The position numbers and the translations under genes were made by a program. This document shows positions 45,428 through 54,026 of a stretch of DNA of 64,000 bases, one piece after another (within the stretch, counting starts at the first letter, position 1; every line of letters begins with the position of its first letter). The notes under the pieces were generated by a model that saw only the letters and a list, made by a program, of their open reading frames with translations, was not told where the DNA came from and made no database searches. This DNA comes from Alphaproteobacteria bacterium (GTDB lineage Bacteria > Pseudomonadota > Alphaproteobacteria > Rhizobiales > JAJFHC01), in the NCBI GenBank assembly GCA_021775805.1, contig JAJFHD010000096.1:62001-126000 (forward strand), written 5' to 3'.

Positions 45428-46699
45428 TCAGGATTTTGGTGTTGATCTCTTTTTCTTCTTTTTCTTTTTCCGTGCCCGCTTCTTCTTTTTCTTCTTGCGT
45501 TTTTTCTTCTTGGCGGATTTCGGCGGTTTGGGTGGCTTGAAGTAGCCCTTCTCGAAGGTCTTGCAGGCTGTGTTGGATTTCTGGAAATGAGCGCAAATAT
45601 CGCGGGCCTGTTGTTGCGGCACGCCATACATGATCGACGCCAGTTGTTTGTTGCGATAGTCGCGGACCACAGCCCCGCGCCCGGTGTAGATGATGTTGCG
45701 CAGTGCCATCAGGTTCTCGCGCAGGACGATGTGCGCCTTTGCCCGGTTCTCAAAGCGACCGAACTCCACACCCCAGCCATGGACCCCCCAGGGCGACACC
45801 AGCGGCGTGTCAGACTTACGCTTGCACACCACCGATTTCATGTCGTAAGGCGAAGACTGGAACAGGCCGCCGTTGGAATAGTCGCCAACCGTGCGGCCTT
45901 CTTTGGAGTTGGTGGCAAAGCCCTTTTCAAGGGCCGCCTGTGCTGCGTTGGTCCGGGCACTGGACGACTTGGCGCCGAGGACCACCGCCACGAGGCGGCG
46001 GCCGTTGCGGGTAGCAGACCCCACGAGATTATATCCCGACGAACAAATGAACCCGGTCTTCAGCCCGTCTGCCCCCGGCATCTTCTTGAGCAGTGTATTC
46101 CAGGCCCTAAACCGGCGTTTGCCGATCTTGACATCCTTCATCTTGAAGATTTTGGCGTGCTCGGGAAACTGGCTGACGATAGCCTTGGCCAGAAGTCCCA
46201 TGTCCCGCGCGGTCGACACCTGCCGCGGATCGGGCAACCCGTGCGGATTGGCAAAATAGGTGCCGGTCATGCCAAGCCGGCGCGCCCAGGCATTCATCAG
46301 TTTGACGAACTGCTCTTCGCTGCCCGAAACCCCTTCGGCGATCGTCACCGCCAGGTCATTCGCCGACCGGACGATCAGCACTTGCAGCGCCTTTTCAAGG
46401 GTTATTTTGGAGCCCACAGGCATGCCGACCTTGCTGGCTGGCTGACGCTGAGCGTGCTGCGTCATGACAAGCTTGGACTTCAGGGTCAGCTTGCCGTCGC
46501 GGATGGCGTGAAATGCCAGGTAAGCGGTCATGAGTTTTGTCAGCGACGCTGGATACCACGGGGCACCGGGGCTGTCGGAGTGAATCACATCACCGGTCGC
46601 GGCTTCAAACACGATCGACGGTCCCGCCGACGACACGGTCGACTGCACCAACGAACATGCCAGAAGAATGGCGACAAAAACGAACCGGCTGATTGGCAA
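45428..46699 (-). CDS. D-alanyl-D-alanine carboxypeptidase with poly-lysine tail
   Basis: This peptidase S11 enzyme (DacC/DacF type) trims peptidoglycan stem peptides in the periplasm. SxxK is in PASLTKLM, SxN in RSANDLAV, and KTG in DGLKTGFI. I favour a TTG at 46699 (GGGGGA seven bases upstream), which puts a signal peptide (LPISRFVFVAILLACS) at the N-terminus of a 423-residue protein; the longest frame starts at 46837. The last 35 residues are almost solely Lys/Arg (runs of 4-7 Lys), an unusual extension that could bind teichoic-like or lipid phosphates, DNA or the outer membrane. Confidence 0.88.
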   Translation of the reverse strand: MPISRFVFVAILLACSLVQSTVSSAGPSIVFEAATGDVIHSDSPGAPWYPASLTKLMTAYLAFHAIRDGKLTLKSKLVMTQHAQRQPASKVGMPVGSKITLEKALQVLIVRSANDLAVTIAEGVSGSEEQFVKLMNAWARRLGMTGTYFANPHGLPDPRQVSTARDMGLLAKAIVSQFPEHAKIFKMKDVKIGKRRFRAWNTLLKKMPGADGLKTGFICSSGYNLVGSATRNGRRLVAVVLGAKSSSARTNAAQAALEKGFATNSKEGRTVGDYSNGGLFQSSPYDMKSVVCKRKSDTPLVSPWGVHGWGVEFGRFENRAKAHIVLRENLMALRNIIYTGRGAVVRDYRNKQLASIMYGVPQQQARDICAHFQKSNTACKTFEKGYFKPPKPPKSAKKKKRKKKKKKRARKKKKKKKRSTPKS

Positions 46700-46826
46700 A
46701 CCCTTTTCCCCCAGATTGAGCGCTGCGCAGTATGCGGCGGTCGCGTCGAAAGGTGAAGTCCCCAGATCGCGATCAGACAAAAAATCCGAGAATATGGTCA
46801 ACACTATGGCAGTATCGGCCTCAAGA

Positions 46827-46851
46827 CCCGGAATCACCGGGCCGTTTTTTT
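46827..46851 (+). terminator. Terminator-like hairpin with T7 tract between divergent genes
   Basis: CCCGG-AATCA-CCGGG is followed by CCG and seven T. It lies in the leader between the carboxypeptidase start and the PhnD-like start, about 14 bases upstream of the ATG at 46865. It could attenuate transcription into the PhnD-like gene or end a transcript that crosses the divergent promoter. The stem is only 5 bp. Confidence 0.35.
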
Positions 46852-46864
46852 GAAAGAAGCCGTA

Positions 46865-47665
46865 ATGATCGCCTCACTCGCCATGTACGATCTGCCTCAG
46901 GCGCGCCGCTGGACGAATCGATTATGGGACTCGATTGCCTCGTCTCTGAAATCCGCCGGTATTGAAAGGGTTCCCCGGGACCTCACCAGACAGGATGACC
47001 AGTACCCAGTCTGGACCGACCCGGATCTGCTGCTTGCCCAGACCTGCGGCTACCCGTTGACCCACAAACTGTCCGGCCTTGTGCGCACTGTCGCAACACC
47101 CTGTTATGATGCGCCTGGTTGCAACGGCCCCAACTACTCCAGCCTGATCCTCGTGCGGGCAGGCACCTACCGTGATCTGCCTTCGCTGAAGGGAACACGG
47201 GCGGCCTACAACGGCCAAGATTCGCAATCTGGTTATGCCGCTTTCCGTGCCGTCATCGCGCCCCTTGCCGGAGGCAAGCCCTATTTCAGTGAAACCCTTG
47301 AAACCGGCGGCCACGCCATGTCGGTCAAAGCCGTCATGGAGGGCCAAGCGGATGTCTGCACCGTCGACGCCGTCACCCATGCCATGCTCGCCCGCCACGA
47401 GCCCGAAACAGTTGCAGGTCTCCAGACCATCGGGTTTACACCGAGTGCACCTGGCCTGCCTTTGATCACCAGCCTGGACACCGCGTCCGACGTCCTCGAC
47501 GCCCTGCGTCGGGCACTCGAACAGGCAGTTGGCAATCAGAATCTGGCGGAAACCCGTTCCGAACTTCTGATCACCGGTTTCCAGGTTCTCGCCGAAGACG
47601 CCTACGACGGTATTCTGGCCATGGAGCAGCGATGTCATGACTTTGGTTACAGCACTCTGGCGTGA
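46865..47665 (+). CDS. PhnD-like periplasmic-binding-fold protein without signal peptide
   Basis: This 266-residue protein of the PhnD/phosphonate-binding type-2 fold (PF12974-like) contains the family stretch GCNGPNYSSLILVRAG (about residues 84-99), LKGTRAAYNG, and YFSETLETGGHAMSVKAVMEGQADVCTVDAV in the middle, given here by its ends. Unlike genuine binding proteins it begins MIASLAMYDLPQARRW, with no export signal, and no permease or ATPase gene adjoins it. It is probably a cytoplasmic sensor or enzyme-like relative. An in-frame TTG at 46850 is an alternative start. Confidence 0.8.
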   Translation: MIASLAMYDLPQARRWTNRLWDSIASSLKSAGIERVPRDLTRQDDQYPVWTDPDLLLAQTCGYPLTHKLSGLVRTVATPCYDAPGCNGPNYSSLILVRAGTYRDLPSLKGTRAAYNGQDSQSGYAAFRAVIAPLAGGKPYFSETLETGGHAMSVKAVMEGQADVCTVDAVTHAMLARHEPETVAGLQTIGFTPSAPGLPLITSLDTASDVLDALRRALEQAVGNQNLAETRSELLITGFQVLAEDAYDGILAMEQRCHDFGYSTLA

Positions 47666-47763
47666 GCCAGGCGCTTGTTGTTTGACCGGGCTGTCGGGTT
47701 GCGGTAATGGCCTGGATATGATCCTGTCGCCGGGCTTCCGGAAGTCAACCATAAAGGTCGTTA

Positions 47764-48486
47764 ATGACTGTATTGCCCGAGGGTTTTGACATTCTTCACA
47801 TCGTGGCGGTGGCGTTCCTGGCCTTGTCCTGGGTCGCCTACGCTCCTCTTCTGGCGGCCTTTGCCCGGGGGACCCTCAATTCCCAGCTCGATGACGTCCG
47901 CAAGCACTGGATCGGAATTTCGATAATACGGGAGAACCGGACATTCGACGCCGTTTTGCTGGGTCATATCATCAATTCGGTCGCCTTTTTCGGATCGGCG
48001 ACGCTCATTGTCCTGGCCGGTCTGGTTGGAACGCTCGCCAGCGTGTCGAAGATCCATGAAATCATCGTCCAACTCCCCCTTGTGGCTGAAATGGGCGTCG
48101 AACTTTTTGCCCTCAAGCTTCTGGTCATTGTCTTTCTCATGACCGTGAGTTTCTTCTCTTTCACGTACTCCTTGCGGAAACTGATCTACACAATCGCCCT
48201 GGTCGGCGGCCTGCCGGAGACCGCCGACGACAGACCGGGCCGCGATGTTATGATCGACACTGCAGCCACGGTTCTCACCGAAGCGGTGCGCAGCTTCAAT
48301 TCGGGAATCCGCGGATATTACTATGCCGTGTCCGCCATGTTTCTGTTTATCGGACCGATACCCTGCATTGCCGCGACGGCCATCGTGATGTTCATGTTGT
48401 TCTACCGCCAGACCTCGACCAGCACGGCAAATGCCATCGAACGGTATGTTGACGCACTGGGCAGCTATCGCAACCACCCGAAATGA
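47764..48486 (+). CDS. DUF599 membrane protein
   Basis: This 240-residue inner-membrane protein has about four transmembrane helices (near 12-30, 70-92, 112-132 and 200-226). The DUF599 hallmarks are RKHWIGISIIRENRTFDAVLLGHIINS, named here by its start and end, and NSGIRGYYYAVSAMFLF. The family is widespread in proteobacteria and its function is undetermined. It follows the PhnD-like gene by about 100 bp on the same strand. Confidence 0.88.
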   Translation: MTVLPEGFDILHIVAVAFLALSWVAYAPLLAAFARGTLNSQLDDVRKHWIGISIIRENRTFDAVLLGHIINSVAFFGSATLIVLAGLVGTLASVSKIHEIIVQLPLVAEMGVELFALKLLVIVFLMTVSFFSFTYSLRKLIYTIALVGGLPETADDRPGRDVMIDTAATVLTEAVRSFNSGIRGYYYAVSAMFLFIGPIPCIAATAIVMFMLFYRQTSTSTANAIERYVDALGSYRNHPK

Positions 48487-48707
48487 CCGGGATCCGGCCC
48501 TTTTCTGTCCGGCCCATAGACAGTCCCGGATCATCCACGTCGCAAATTTTGATTTGAGTTGATCCAGTATTTCGGTAGTCTCAGGCTTGTTCGCTGAGAA
48601 ATGACTATCATCGATACTTGGAAACTTGATAAACGGGCGTTCGATCGAATGTCTGATTGAACGTTGGGTTTGCGTAATGAACAGATTTCAATTCAGTCTC
48701 AACCACA

Positions 48708-49742
48708 ATGCAGGCTGGTCCGATGGGCATTGATATCGGATCGGACGACATCGCCCGTGCAGCCGCCGCGATGACGCAGCTGGACAGTTGTCCGGCATGT
48801 GCCGGCACGATCTTTCGTGACGCCTTCACCGACAACGATCTCACCCGCCTGTCGCAACTGCCCGATGCCTTGCGCCGGAGCGACTATCGCCTGTGTTGCA
48901 GTTGCATGCTGGTCTTTGCCGCCTGGCGGCAGGTACCGGAAGCGGCGGTTGCCTATTACGACCTGTTTCCCGATCTTGAACATCGGCACTACGCCGTCTA
49001 TCCGCCACCTGACGAGTATCGCGCCAACAAGGCGCGTGTCGCGCAGTGGATCGTCGGAGAACTGGAGACGGCCGGAGCGCTAAGGGATAACCAGCGCGTT
49101 TTGCATATCCGCAGCGACTGCGGCAGCCTGGGTCCGGCACTTCGGGACAGATATCCGGGCACTACTGTCGTTGGTCAGGACTACTTTGACTCAAATGTCC
49201 GCTTCGCCAATGAAGCCGGCAATGTCGACGCCAGGCTGCTTAAACCAACCGGCGCGGAACTACTTGAAGACTCTGCCTTTGACATTGTCGTAATCAACCA
49301 CATGTTCACCCACGCCCTCGACCCCCGTTCGGATCTCGATATCTATCTGAAGATGCTCAAACCGGACGGCACCATATTCACGTATAACGAAATTGACTTC
49401 TACGAGGCATTGCGTTTTGGCGGACGGCATTTTCGGACCAAGCCGGTCAACAATTACCACAAGCAGCTCTTCACGCCGCGTTCCCTTCAAAGGTTCTTTG
49501 CCGCCGCCGGTCTCGAGATGACCGGAGCGGGCCGCCGCCGGAATACGCTGTCGGCATGTCTGAAGCACAATCCTGCCGTTTGGGTGAAACCGGCCGGCCA
49601 GGACGAACTGGACGACATGACAAGACGACTGGACGCCTGGCTCGAAATGCGGTCGTCATTCAAGGGCAAGGTCGTGTCGTGGTCCCCGGTCCGGGCTGTT
49701 CTGAAAGCCATAGCGAGCCCGCCACCGGTTCTGCCGTCATAG
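48708..49742 (+). CDS. Class I SAM-dependent methyltransferase with N-terminal zinc-ribbon-like Cys pairs
   Basis: This 344-residue protein has a CPAC ... CCSC cysteine pattern (about residues 28-66) that looks like a small zinc-binding module. It is followed by a methyltransferase domain (about 110-260) with a degenerate SAM loop (VLHIRSDCGSLG) and an FDIVVINHMFTHALDP acidic strand. It resembles small-molecule or glycan methyltransferases of the putative zinc-binding/methyltransferase families. The SAM loop has His where Asp is usual, so activity should be checked. No operon partner is apparent. Confidence 0.75.
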   Translation: MQAGPMGIDIGSDDIARAAAAMTQLDSCPACAGTIFRDAFTDNDLTRLSQLPDALRRSDYRLCCSCMLVFAAWRQVPEAAVAYYDLFPDLEHRHYAVYPPPDEYRANKARVAQWIVGELETAGALRDNQRVLHIRSDCGSLGPALRDRYPGTTVVGQDYFDSNVRFANEAGNVDARLLKPTGAELLEDSAFDIVVINHMFTHALDPRSDLDIYLKMLKPDGTIFTYNEIDFYEALRFGGRHFRTKPVNNYHKQLFTPRSLQRFFAAAGLEMTGAGRRRNTLSACLKHNPAVWVKPAGQDELDDMTRRLDAWLEMRSSFKGKVVSWSPVRAVLKAIASPPPVLPS

Positions 49743-49754
49743 GCCCTTCTTAGA

Positions 49755-51572
49755 CTATTCGACAGTAACGCTTTTTGCGAGATTACGCGGCTGGTCGACG
49801 TCGCGGTTAAGAGCAACGGCACTGTGGTAGGCCAGAAGCTGAAGCGGAATCCCCATCAGGATCGGATCGAGTTCCGGTTCGGTCCGGGGAACGTCGATAC
49901 GGTCGTCGACCACCACCGGCAACTCACCATCATGGGTTATGGCAATGAGCGGACCTTTGCGCGCCCGCACTTCTTCCACCGATGACACATTCTTTTCGAA
50001 CAGATCGTCGCGCGGAAGGATTGCCACCGTCGGGGTTTCGGGACAGATCAGCGCCAGCGGTCCGTGCTTCAACTCCGACGCCGGGTAGGCTTCGGCATGG
50101 ATATAGGAGACTTCCTTCAACTTGAGTGCGCCTTCAAGCGCCACAGGAAATCCCAATGCCCGGCCGATGAAGAACATGTCACGGGAATTTGCATATTTTT
50201 CCGCAACCGCCTTGATGTGGGCCTCGCCGGCAAGGATCTCCTCGATCTGCCCGGGCAGTTTCTGCAGACCGTCGATGAGCCTGCGACCGGCAGACGGCGA
50301 CAGGTCCCTGATCCGTCCCAGGTAGAGACCAAGCAGGGCGAACGCCACAAGAGTCGACGTGAAGGTCTTGGTTGAGACCACGGCGATTTCAGGGCCGGCA
50401 TGCAGGTAGACGCCGCCGTCGCATAGCCGCGCGATCGTGCTGCCGACAACATTGATGACCCCCAGGACGCGCCCGCCTTTGCGCTTTATTTCCTGCACCG
50501 CCATCATCGTATCGAGGGTTTCCCCGGACTGGCTGACGGCAATGTAGAGCGTGTCTCGTTCAATCACCGGATTGCGGTAGCGGAATTCGGACGCAGGCTC
50601 CGCGGACGTCGGGATGCGTGCAAGCTGTTCGATGATCTGGGCGCCGTTCGAACCGGAGATGAACGCCGAACCGCATCCCAGAATCTTGACCCGTGAAATA
50701 TCGAGCAACGCGCGGGGCTCCAGATTTAGGCCACCAAAGTGGGCGCTCATGAACCGCTGGTCGAGCCGGCCCTGCAGCATGCGCGTCACGGCTTCCGGCT
50801 GCTCGGCAATTTCCTTGCGCATGAAATGAGCGTAGTCGCCACGGTCGTGGGCGTCGCCCTGGCTCTGCACCGTCGTCGGCGTCTTGTCGGTCGGCACGGC
50901 ATCGAGGGTTGACGTCTGATAACCGTTCCGGGCGACGACCGCCATTTCTCCGTCGTCGAGATAGATCACCTGACTGGTATGGCGCACCAGCGCCGAGGCA
51001 TCGGAGGCCACGAACATCTCGTGCTCGCCGACGCCCAGGACAACCGGACTGCCGTTGCGCGCAACCACGATCGTGTCCGGTTCATCCGCGGACACCACGG
51101 CGATGCCATAGGCCCCTTCGACCTTCTGCAGCACGTCCCGCACGGCATCTTCAAGTTTGGGTGCACCGGACCGCGCAATCATATGGGCCAGCACTTCCGT
51201 GTCCGTATCGGACTCAAACTCGGCACCGTCAGCCTCCAGCACACGCCGCAGACCGGACGCATTCTCCACGATGCCGTTGTGCACCACGGCAATCCTGCCG
51301 GCGGGATCCACATGAGGGTGAGCATTGCGGTCGCTGGGTTCGCCATGGGTTGCCCAGCGTGTGTGGGCGATGCCCGTGGTCCCGCTGATCCTCTTTGGCA
51401 AACTCGATTCCAGCGCCCGCACCTTGCCTTTGGCTTTATGAACGGACAGTTTCCCGGCTTTCGCCAGTGCAATACCCGACGAATCGTAACCGCGATAGGC
51501 AAGCCTGTGCAGTCCTTCCAGCAGGATCGGCGTTGCGTTCTGACGGCCCACGTACCCTACAATTCCACACAT
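49755..51572 (-). CDS. glmS: Glutamine-fructose-6-phosphate aminotransferase (isomerising)
   Basis: GlmS makes glucosamine-6-phosphate from fructose-6-phosphate and glutamine, the first step to UDP-GlcNAc. The 605-residue protein has the N-terminal nucleophile Cys2 (MCGIVGYVG), the glutaminase domain with HTRWATHGEPSDRNAHPH, and two SIS domains. The C-terminus ends in the conserved DQPRNLAKSVTVE. AGGA precedes the ATG. A small gene (51588-51851) lies 15 bp upstream and is probably co-transcribed. I see no glmS ribozyme, which is a Firmicutes feature. Confidence 0.96.
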   Translation of the reverse strand: MCGIVGYVGRQNATPILLEGLHRLAYRGYDSSGIALAKAGKLSVHKAKGKVRALESSLPKRISGTTGIAHTRWATHGEPSDRNAHPHVDPAGRIAVVHNGIVENASGLRRVLEADGAEFESDTDTEVLAHMIARSGAPKLEDAVRDVLQKVEGAYGIAVVSADEPDTIVVARNGSPVVLGVGEHEMFVASDASALVRHTSQVIYLDDGEMAVVARNGYQTSTLDAVPTDKTPTTVQSQGDAHDRGDYAHFMRKEIAEQPEAVTRMLQGRLDQRFMSAHFGGLNLEPRALLDISRVKILGCGSAFISGSNGAQIIEQLARIPTSAEPASEFRYRNPVIERDTLYIAVSQSGETLDTMMAVQEIKRKGGRVLGVINVVGSTIARLCDGGVYLHAGPEIAVVSTKTFTSTLVAFALLGLYLGRIRDLSPSAGRRLIDGLQKLPGQIEEILAGEAHIKAVAEKYANSRDMFFIGRALGFPVALEGALKLKEVSYIHAEAYPASELKHGPLALICPETPTVAILPRDDLFEKNVSSVEEVRARKGPLIAITHDGELPVVVDDRIDVPRTEPELDPILMGIPLQLLAYHSAVALNRDVDQPRNLAKSVTVE

Positions 51573-51587
51573 AAGAATTTTCCTGTT

Positions 51588-51851
51588 CTATCCGTAAATG
51601 ATGCGGCGAATCTGACGCAACGTGAGCGGAGAAGCACAGAAGCGCCGCTCCTCGAGTTCCCGGGCGATGCACTCAAAGATCACCGGATTTGTCAGCGGCA
51701 CCGACTGAAGTTCCGTATGACGTCTGACCACATAGGCCTCCGGCGTTTCCGACAGAAACGAGAATACCTCATCGACAACCCGCACTGCCTCCTTGCGGTC
51801 CAGTCGTGTCGTGCTGGCGAGGTGATCAAACAGTTCTTCAAGATCGTCCAT
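51588..51851 (-). CDS. Small unknown protein upstream of glmS
   Basis: This 87-residue acidic, helical protein starts at the ATG at 51851. There is no membrane segment or recognised motif. It contains a DRKEAVRVVDEVFSFLSE helix and a basic end (LRQIRRIIYG). The close spacing to glmS (15 bp) on the same strand supports its reality. The weak point is a poor Shine-Dalgarno. It could regulate or associate with amino-sugar synthesis, but that is guesswork. Confidence 0.5.
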   Translation of the reverse strand: MDDLEELFDHLASTTRLDRKEAVRVVDEVFSFLSETPEAYVVRRHTELQSVPLTNPVIFECIARELEERRFCASPLTLRQIRRIIYG

Positions 51852-52180
51852 GAGAGTAAAAAGCAAAACTGAATGAAAAATACAACTATTTTGCCCGAAT
51901 TCGGGCACAAAGCGCTAATAACTGCCGCCAACTACATCCAATTCGGCCAAAGTCCCAGCGTTTTGCTCAAGGCATCCACTGCCGATCTTCTGGTCGTCCG
52001 GTTGCGTCCGGAAAACGCCTGGCGGCAGGAAAGAGCCCGACACGGCCATTCAGATCAGACTTGTTCCAGCCCGATTGGAGCCCAAAAGCTCTACTTGCGC
52101 ATACAGTCAGTAGCATCTATGCCGACAGCAGCCCGGGCAGTGACCTTGGTATACAGTGCAACAAGAGCGAGGCAAAATTC
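51852..52180. other. Intergenic stretch with a 16-bp palindrome, otherwise no gene seen
   Basis: This 329-base spacer separates the glmS pair from the prephenate dehydrogenase-like gene. It holds a perfect palindrome at 51892-51907 and otherwise only shadow frames. It probably contains divergent promoters. Confidence 0.45.
51892..51907. promoter_or_regulatory. Perfect 16-bp palindrome, candidate operator
   Basis: TGCCCGAATTCGGGCA is a perfect palindrome lying about 40 bases upstream of the small gene preceding glmS. Such a site is suited to a dimeric repressor. No regulator can be matched to it from this window. Confidence 0.4.
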
Positions 52181-52939
52181 ATGCCCCTATCCATTGGCCT
52201 CATCGGATACGGCCATTTCGGCGCGTTCCTTCATGCCCTCGCGCAGCGCTATCTGCCGAACGCAGTGCTGAAGATCCATTCAGGCCGGCGAAAACCGGAT
52301 GGGATCCTGTTCTATCCTCTTGAAGAGGTTGCAGCCTGCGATGCGGTGGTGCTGGCCGTACCGATTGGCGCCTACGCGGCCACGCTGGCGGAGATTGGCC
52401 CTCACATGACGCCGGACGGCATTGTGGTCGATATCGCTACGGTCAAGAAATACACCATGGAACTGTTGCAGGCGGCGCGGCCCGCTGGCCCCTTTATTGC
52501 CATGCATCCCATGTTCGGACCGGAAAGTTATGCCAAACGTGGTGGCGACGTCACCGGATTGCGGATCGTCGTCACCGGGCACAGCCTGACGCCCCCTCGT
52601 TACTCGGCACTGTGTCAGAAACTCGCCGCAGTGGGGTTCTCGATCATCGAAAAGACCGCCGAAGCGCACGACAAAGACCTGGCAGAGACACTCTTCCTCA
52701 CCCACTACATCGGCCAGGTTATTGCTCGCGGCGGATTCGAGCGTACCGACATCGACACAGTCTCGTTCGGTTTTCTGATGGACGCCGTGGATTCCGTGCG
52801 ACATGACGGCCAGCTCTTCGAGGAGGTCTGTCGCTACAACCCCTATTGCCACAAGGTGATCGAGCGGTTCGACAGGAGCGACCGACAGGTGCGCGATGCG
52901 ATGCTGAGCCTGCAGCCATCAGGTCGAGACGGGAACTAG
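52181..52939 (+). CDS. Prephenate/arogenate dehydrogenase-like protein
   Basis: The ATG at 52181 follows GAGG by eight bases and gives 252 residues. It has the NAD-binding GLIGYGHFG (about 5-13), DIATVKK near residue 86, HPMFGPESY (about 106-114) and the helical C-terminal region of TyrA-like enzymes (LTHYIGQVIARGGF). It is the type seen as stand-alone prephenate dehydrogenases, without chorismate mutase or ACT domains. It lies 145 bp upstream of the RpiR regulator on the same strand. Whether it makes tyrosine or does something else there is unclear. Confidence 0.85.
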   Translation: MPLSIGLIGYGHFGAFLHALAQRYLPNAVLKIHSGRRKPDGILFYPLEEVAACDAVVLAVPIGAYAATLAEIGPHMTPDGIVVDIATVKKYTMELLQAARPAGPFIAMHPMFGPESYAKRGGDVTGLRIVVTGHSLTPPRYSALCQKLAAVGFSIIEKTAEAHDKDLAETLFLTHYIGQVIARGGFERTDIDTVSFGFLMDAVDSVRHDGQLFEEVCRYNPYCHKVIERFDRSDRQVRDAMLSLQPSGRDGN

Positions 52940-53084
52940 CAAGGTTGCGACAAGCATTTGAAAAACTCAATCGCAAGGCACAAAGCACATTGCAATCAAT
53001 TGCGTACTGCCGAAATTTTGAAGAAAATATTTCATACTTGATGTTTTGAAAGTTTTATTACATATTGGCACTCAAGGTTTGGGA

Positions 53085-53984
53085 GTGCTAGGAATCGACA
53101 CATCCGTTCGCCAGAGATTGTCAAAATGGATTGGGGACGGCTCCAAGGCCGACCGCGCCATCGCCAGCTATATGCTCGGGCAGATCAACACAATTGCTTT
53201 TGAAACGGCGGCAAGTATCGCCGAAAAAGTCTCGGTCAGCGAACCGACAGTAGGGCGGTTTTGTCGTTCGCTCGGCTACAAGAGCTTCAAAGACCTCAAG
53301 AGCCATCTCAAACAGGATATCGGTGACAAGCCGTGGCTCATCAGTGATCGCCTGAAGGAGTTTCAGCGTCGCGCGAAGTCCGGCGAGGACCAGCTTGCTC
53401 GAGGGTTGGAGCTGGAAATGGCAGCGCTCGTGCAGGTTTATGAATTGGCGCATACGCCGGAGTGGGCGCGTGTGGTCCGACGGCTAGCATCCGCGCCGGC
53501 GGTTTTTGCAACCGGGCTCCAGACGGAGCGTGGCATGGCCCAGATTTTTGTCAATCAGCTACAATATCTGCGCAGTCGCGTGCATCTCGTCGATCTTGCC
53601 AGTGGCAATTTTTCCGAAGTTCTGATGCCGGAAAATGCCGGTTCCTGCCTCGTCATCTTCGAGGCGCGCCGCTATTCCCGCATGGCACGCCTGCTCGCTC
53701 AGGATGCCAGGGAAATTGGTATTTCCACAACACTTGTCACCGATGCCTATTGTGACTGGGGTCACGATCTCGTCGACGAGATGTTTGTTGTTCCGACCGA
53801 ATTTAACCTGTTTTGGGAGTCGACTGCCCAAATGGCAAGCCTGGCCAATCTGTTGGTCAACGGCGTGTTCATAGAACTCGGTACAAGAGTCGAAAACCGC
53901 ATGAACGAAGTCTCAAGGCTCTACAGCCGCTACACGGGCTATGTCGGCGATCCGGCAGGCCCGGCTTCGGGAGGGCATTCTTAA
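53085..53984 (+). CDS. RpiR/MurR-family transcriptional regulator
   Basis: An N-terminal HTH_6 domain (about residues 10-75, with EKVSVSEPTVGRFCRSLGY) is joined to a C-terminal SIS domain (about 120-270) that binds phosphosugars in most family members. The start is uncertain: GTG at 53085 with AAGG seven bases upstream (299 residues) or TTG at 53046 (312 residues). It is followed after 42 bp by the second ABC importer operon on the same strand and is its likely regulator. Confidence 0.88.
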   Translation: MLGIDTSVRQRLSKWIGDGSKADRAIASYMLGQINTIAFETAASIAEKVSVSEPTVGRFCRSLGYKSFKDLKSHLKQDIGDKPWLISDRLKEFQRRAKSGEDQLARGLELEMAALVQVYELAHTPEWARVVRRLASAPAVFATGLQTERGMAQIFVNQLQYLRSRVHLVDLASGNFSEVLMPENAGSCLVIFEARRYSRMARLLAQDAREIGISTTLVTDAYCDWGHDLVDEMFVVPTEFNLFWESTAQMASLANLLVNGVFIELGTRVENRMNEVSRLYSRYTGYVGDPAGPASGGHS

Positions 53985-54026
53985 GCGCATTGCATATCCG
54001 ATAATCATAATTACAAGGAATACCAA

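Noticed and set aside
51573..52180. glmS ribozyme or riboswitch
   Set aside because: The upstream region holds only a short palindrome and a small gene; the ribozyme is not expected in this lineage and no matching core was seen.
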